Of a stretch of 64,000 bases of DNA, positions 62,920 through 64,000 are shown piece by piece. The position numbers and the translations under genes are program-made. Every line of letters begins with the position of its first letter. Within the stretch, counting starts at the first letter, position 1. The DNA lies in NCBI RefSeq assembly GCF_003112455.1, contig NZ_BDQX01000028.1, positions 87,206 to 151,205 on the forward strand, written 5' to 3'. The notes under the pieces are model-generated. The model made no database searches. It was given only the letters and a program-made list of their open reading frames with translations, and was not told the DNA's origin. The stretch comes from Paenibacillus agaridevorans (GTDB taxonomy: Bacteria > Bacillota > Bacilli > Paenibacillales > Paenibacillaceae).

Positions 62920-63120
62920 CGGACATAAATGACACTATTCCTCGATTTTTCAGGTTTTTAAAAATCTAACGGACACAGACGACCTTATCGGCATCATCAG
63001 AGCGCCAAGCGGCTCCATAACGACAAAATAACGTCGTTCCTGTCCTTTAGATTGGGGAGAGATCAAAAAACGGACAAATAGAGTCCCTGGTGTCTGTTAG
63101 AATTTTCAACCTTTTGTTCA
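62920..63120. repeat. Four imperfect units of about 50 bp beginning CGGACA
   Basis: Units begin at 62920 (CGGACATAAATGACACTATT), 62970 (CGGACACAGACGACCTTATC), 63021 (CGACAAAATAACGTCGTTCC) and 63071 (CGGACAAATAGAGTCCCTGG). Only the first about 20 bases of each are similar; the remaining about 30 differ. Starts are 50, 51 and 50 bp apart. Confidence 0.55.
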
Positions 63121-63153
63121 CAAGACAGGGAGTCGCATCATTTCTCGTACAAC

Positions 63154-63183
63154 AAAAAAACCAGCCGCGACAAAAGTCGCGGC
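63154..63183 (-). terminator. Intrinsic terminator of ppc
   Basis: GCCGCGAC (63164-63171) and GTCGCGGC (63176-63183) pair around AAAA; the minus strand continues with a T-run (63154-63160). It lies 55 nt after the ppc stop. Confidence 0.88.
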
Positions 63184-63237
63184 CAGCTAGTCTGGAGTCT
63201 ATAAGATAAATCTTGCCTATCAGGCACGAATCGGGTA

Positions 63238-64000
63238 TTAGCCCGTATTCCGAAGGCCGGCTGCAATCCCGTTAATGGTTAGAAGAACCTCGCGGAGCAG
63301 CTCGGGATCATCCTCATCGTTTGCTCGCAGATCGCGAAGCTCCGACAGCAGTTGCACTTGCATGTAGCTGAGCGGGTCGACGTACGGATTGCGCAGACGA
63401 ATGGATTCCTGGATGACAGGTACGTTGTCCAAAATCTCGTCTTGTCCCGTAATCTGCAAAATCAGCGTTGAAGTCAGATTGTACTCCGATTCGATCTGCG
63501 AGAAGATCCGATCACGAACGGTTTGATCTTTGATCATGAGCGAATATTCCTTCGCGATGAGCAGATCGGCCTTGGCCAGCGCCATCTGCAGATTGTCGAT
63601 CAGCGAACGGAAGAACGGGAACTGCTCGTACATCGTTTTCAGTGTAGCGAGCTTTGACTCGTCGCCGCCCGCGTACGTTTGGAGCGCCGTACCGGCTGCA
63701 TACCATGCAGGCAGCAAGTAACGGCTCTGTGTCCATGCGAAAACCCAAGGGATCGCGCGCAGATCTTCGAAGCGGTCGCTGTTCTTCCGCTTGGACGGAC
63801 GGGAGCCGATGTTTAGCTCGCCAACCTCGGGCAGCGGCGTAGACTCCTTGAAGAAGGTCAGGAAGTCCGGATCGCGGAAGATCAGATCCTGATACTTGTT
63901 AAGCGCCGTATCGGAAATGGAGCGTGCAATGGAATCCCACTCGGCTTCCGCCTCTGCTTCCTGTTGCGGATACTTCGCCAGACGCGCCGCCGTAACAAGC
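63238..64000 (-). CDS. ppc: Phosphoenolpyruvate carboxylase, C-terminal part (5' end outside window)
   Basis: About 253 C-terminal residues are in frame from the window edge (base 63999) to the stop at 63238. RSISDTALNKYQDLIF, ELNIGSRPSKRKNS, LRAIPWVFAWTQSRYLLPAW and the conserved C-terminal end INGIAAGLRNTG identify PEP carboxylase, which makes oxaloacetate from PEP and bicarbonate to refill the TCA cycle. No stop or frameshift is seen. The start lies beyond 64000. Confidence 0.97.
   Translation of the reverse strand, partial: LVTAARLAKYPQQEAEAEAEWDSIARSISDTALNKYQDLIFRDPDFLTFFKESTPLPEVGELNIGSRPSKRKNSDRFEDLRAIPWVFAWTQSRYLLPAWYAAGTALQTYAGGDESKLATLKTMYEQFPFFRSLIDNLQMALAKADLLIAKEYSLMIKDQTVRDRIFSQIESEYNLTSTLILQITGQDEILDNVPVIQESIRLRNPYVDPLSYMQVQLLSELRDLRANDEDDPELLREVLLTINGIAAGLRNTG

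Larger units (their letters stand above)
62760..63237. other. Intergenic region with 50-bp periodic repeat
   Basis: 478 bp between ppc and the HtrA-like gene. It contains four diverged units at 62920-63120, the ppc terminator (63154-63183) and the presumed htrA promoter below 62920. No reading frame. Confidence 0.6.

Noticed and set aside
1..64000. tRNA, rRNA and prophage genes
   Set aside because: I looked for tRNA cloverleaf ends, rRNA core sequences and phage structural or integrase genes and saw none; the only mobile element supported is the Tn7-like island.

Overview
The window looks like a chromosomal segment of a Paenibacillaceae bacterium (Paenibacillus, Cohnella or a close relative). 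The signs are strong AGGAGG-type ribosome sites with many TTG/GTG starts, several CUT1 sugar ABC operons whose binding lipoproteins lie beside AraC/GntR regulators, a giant S-layer (SLH) protein, and the order sigW-rsiW-cdaA-cdaR-glmM-glmS known from Bacillus and relatives. I infer the taxon from gene content only.

Layout. (1) 1-9617, minus strand: a sugar-uptake operon with an ADP-ribosylglycohydrolase-family protein, a binding lipoprotein, an MsmX/UgpC-type ATPase, a 986-aa binding protein with carbohydrate-binding-like N-terminal domains, two permeases and the start of a secreted protein. A divergent AraC regulator (9808) and a GDSL hydrolase follow. (2) 11902-12373: a junction holding two gene remnants. 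(3) 12374-28996: a second CUT1 operon, a 2225-aa SLH-anchored glycan-active protein, a membrane AraC-type sensor-regulator, a membrane-anchored binding protein and a GH78-like rhamnosidase. Three of these units share an almost identical promoter module, so they probably form one regulon. (4) 29083-40233, minus strand: a third catabolic locus with two permeases, a binding lipoprotein, a polysaccharide-deacetylase-like protein, a DegT aminotransferase, a beta-propeller protein, an esterase and a GntR regulator fused to a solute-binding domain. (5) 40468-41662: RidA and VOC housekeeping genes.

(6) 41769-53463: an island of about 11.7 kb that I identify as a decayed Tn7-like transposon inserted just downstream of glmS. 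Its ends are inverted (TGTTC..TGACATTAAAGTTGGT). The glmS-proximal end has four TnsB-type sites at an exact 20-bp period. Degraded tnsB and tnsD fragments remain inside. Cargo is a complete type I restriction-modification system (hsdM, hsdS, hsdR plus a YgjP-like metallopeptidase) and an unrecognised cassette (XRE regulator, 447-aa protein, 94-aa protein).

(7) 53489-62759, minus strand: glmS with its glmS ribozyme, glmM, cdaR, cdaA, rsiW, sigW and an HtrA-like protease lacking a PDZ domain. This is the cell-envelope, c-di-AMP and amino-sugar core. (8) 63238-64000: the 3' part of ppc (PEP carboxylase).

The sugar loci supply extracellular glycan capture and uptake; probably only the ATPase at 5054-6172 is encoded for all transporters here. 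The main novelty candidates are the Tn7-like island at attTn7 with its unrecognised cassette, and the shared three-promoter module with an accompanying GH78 gene remnant.
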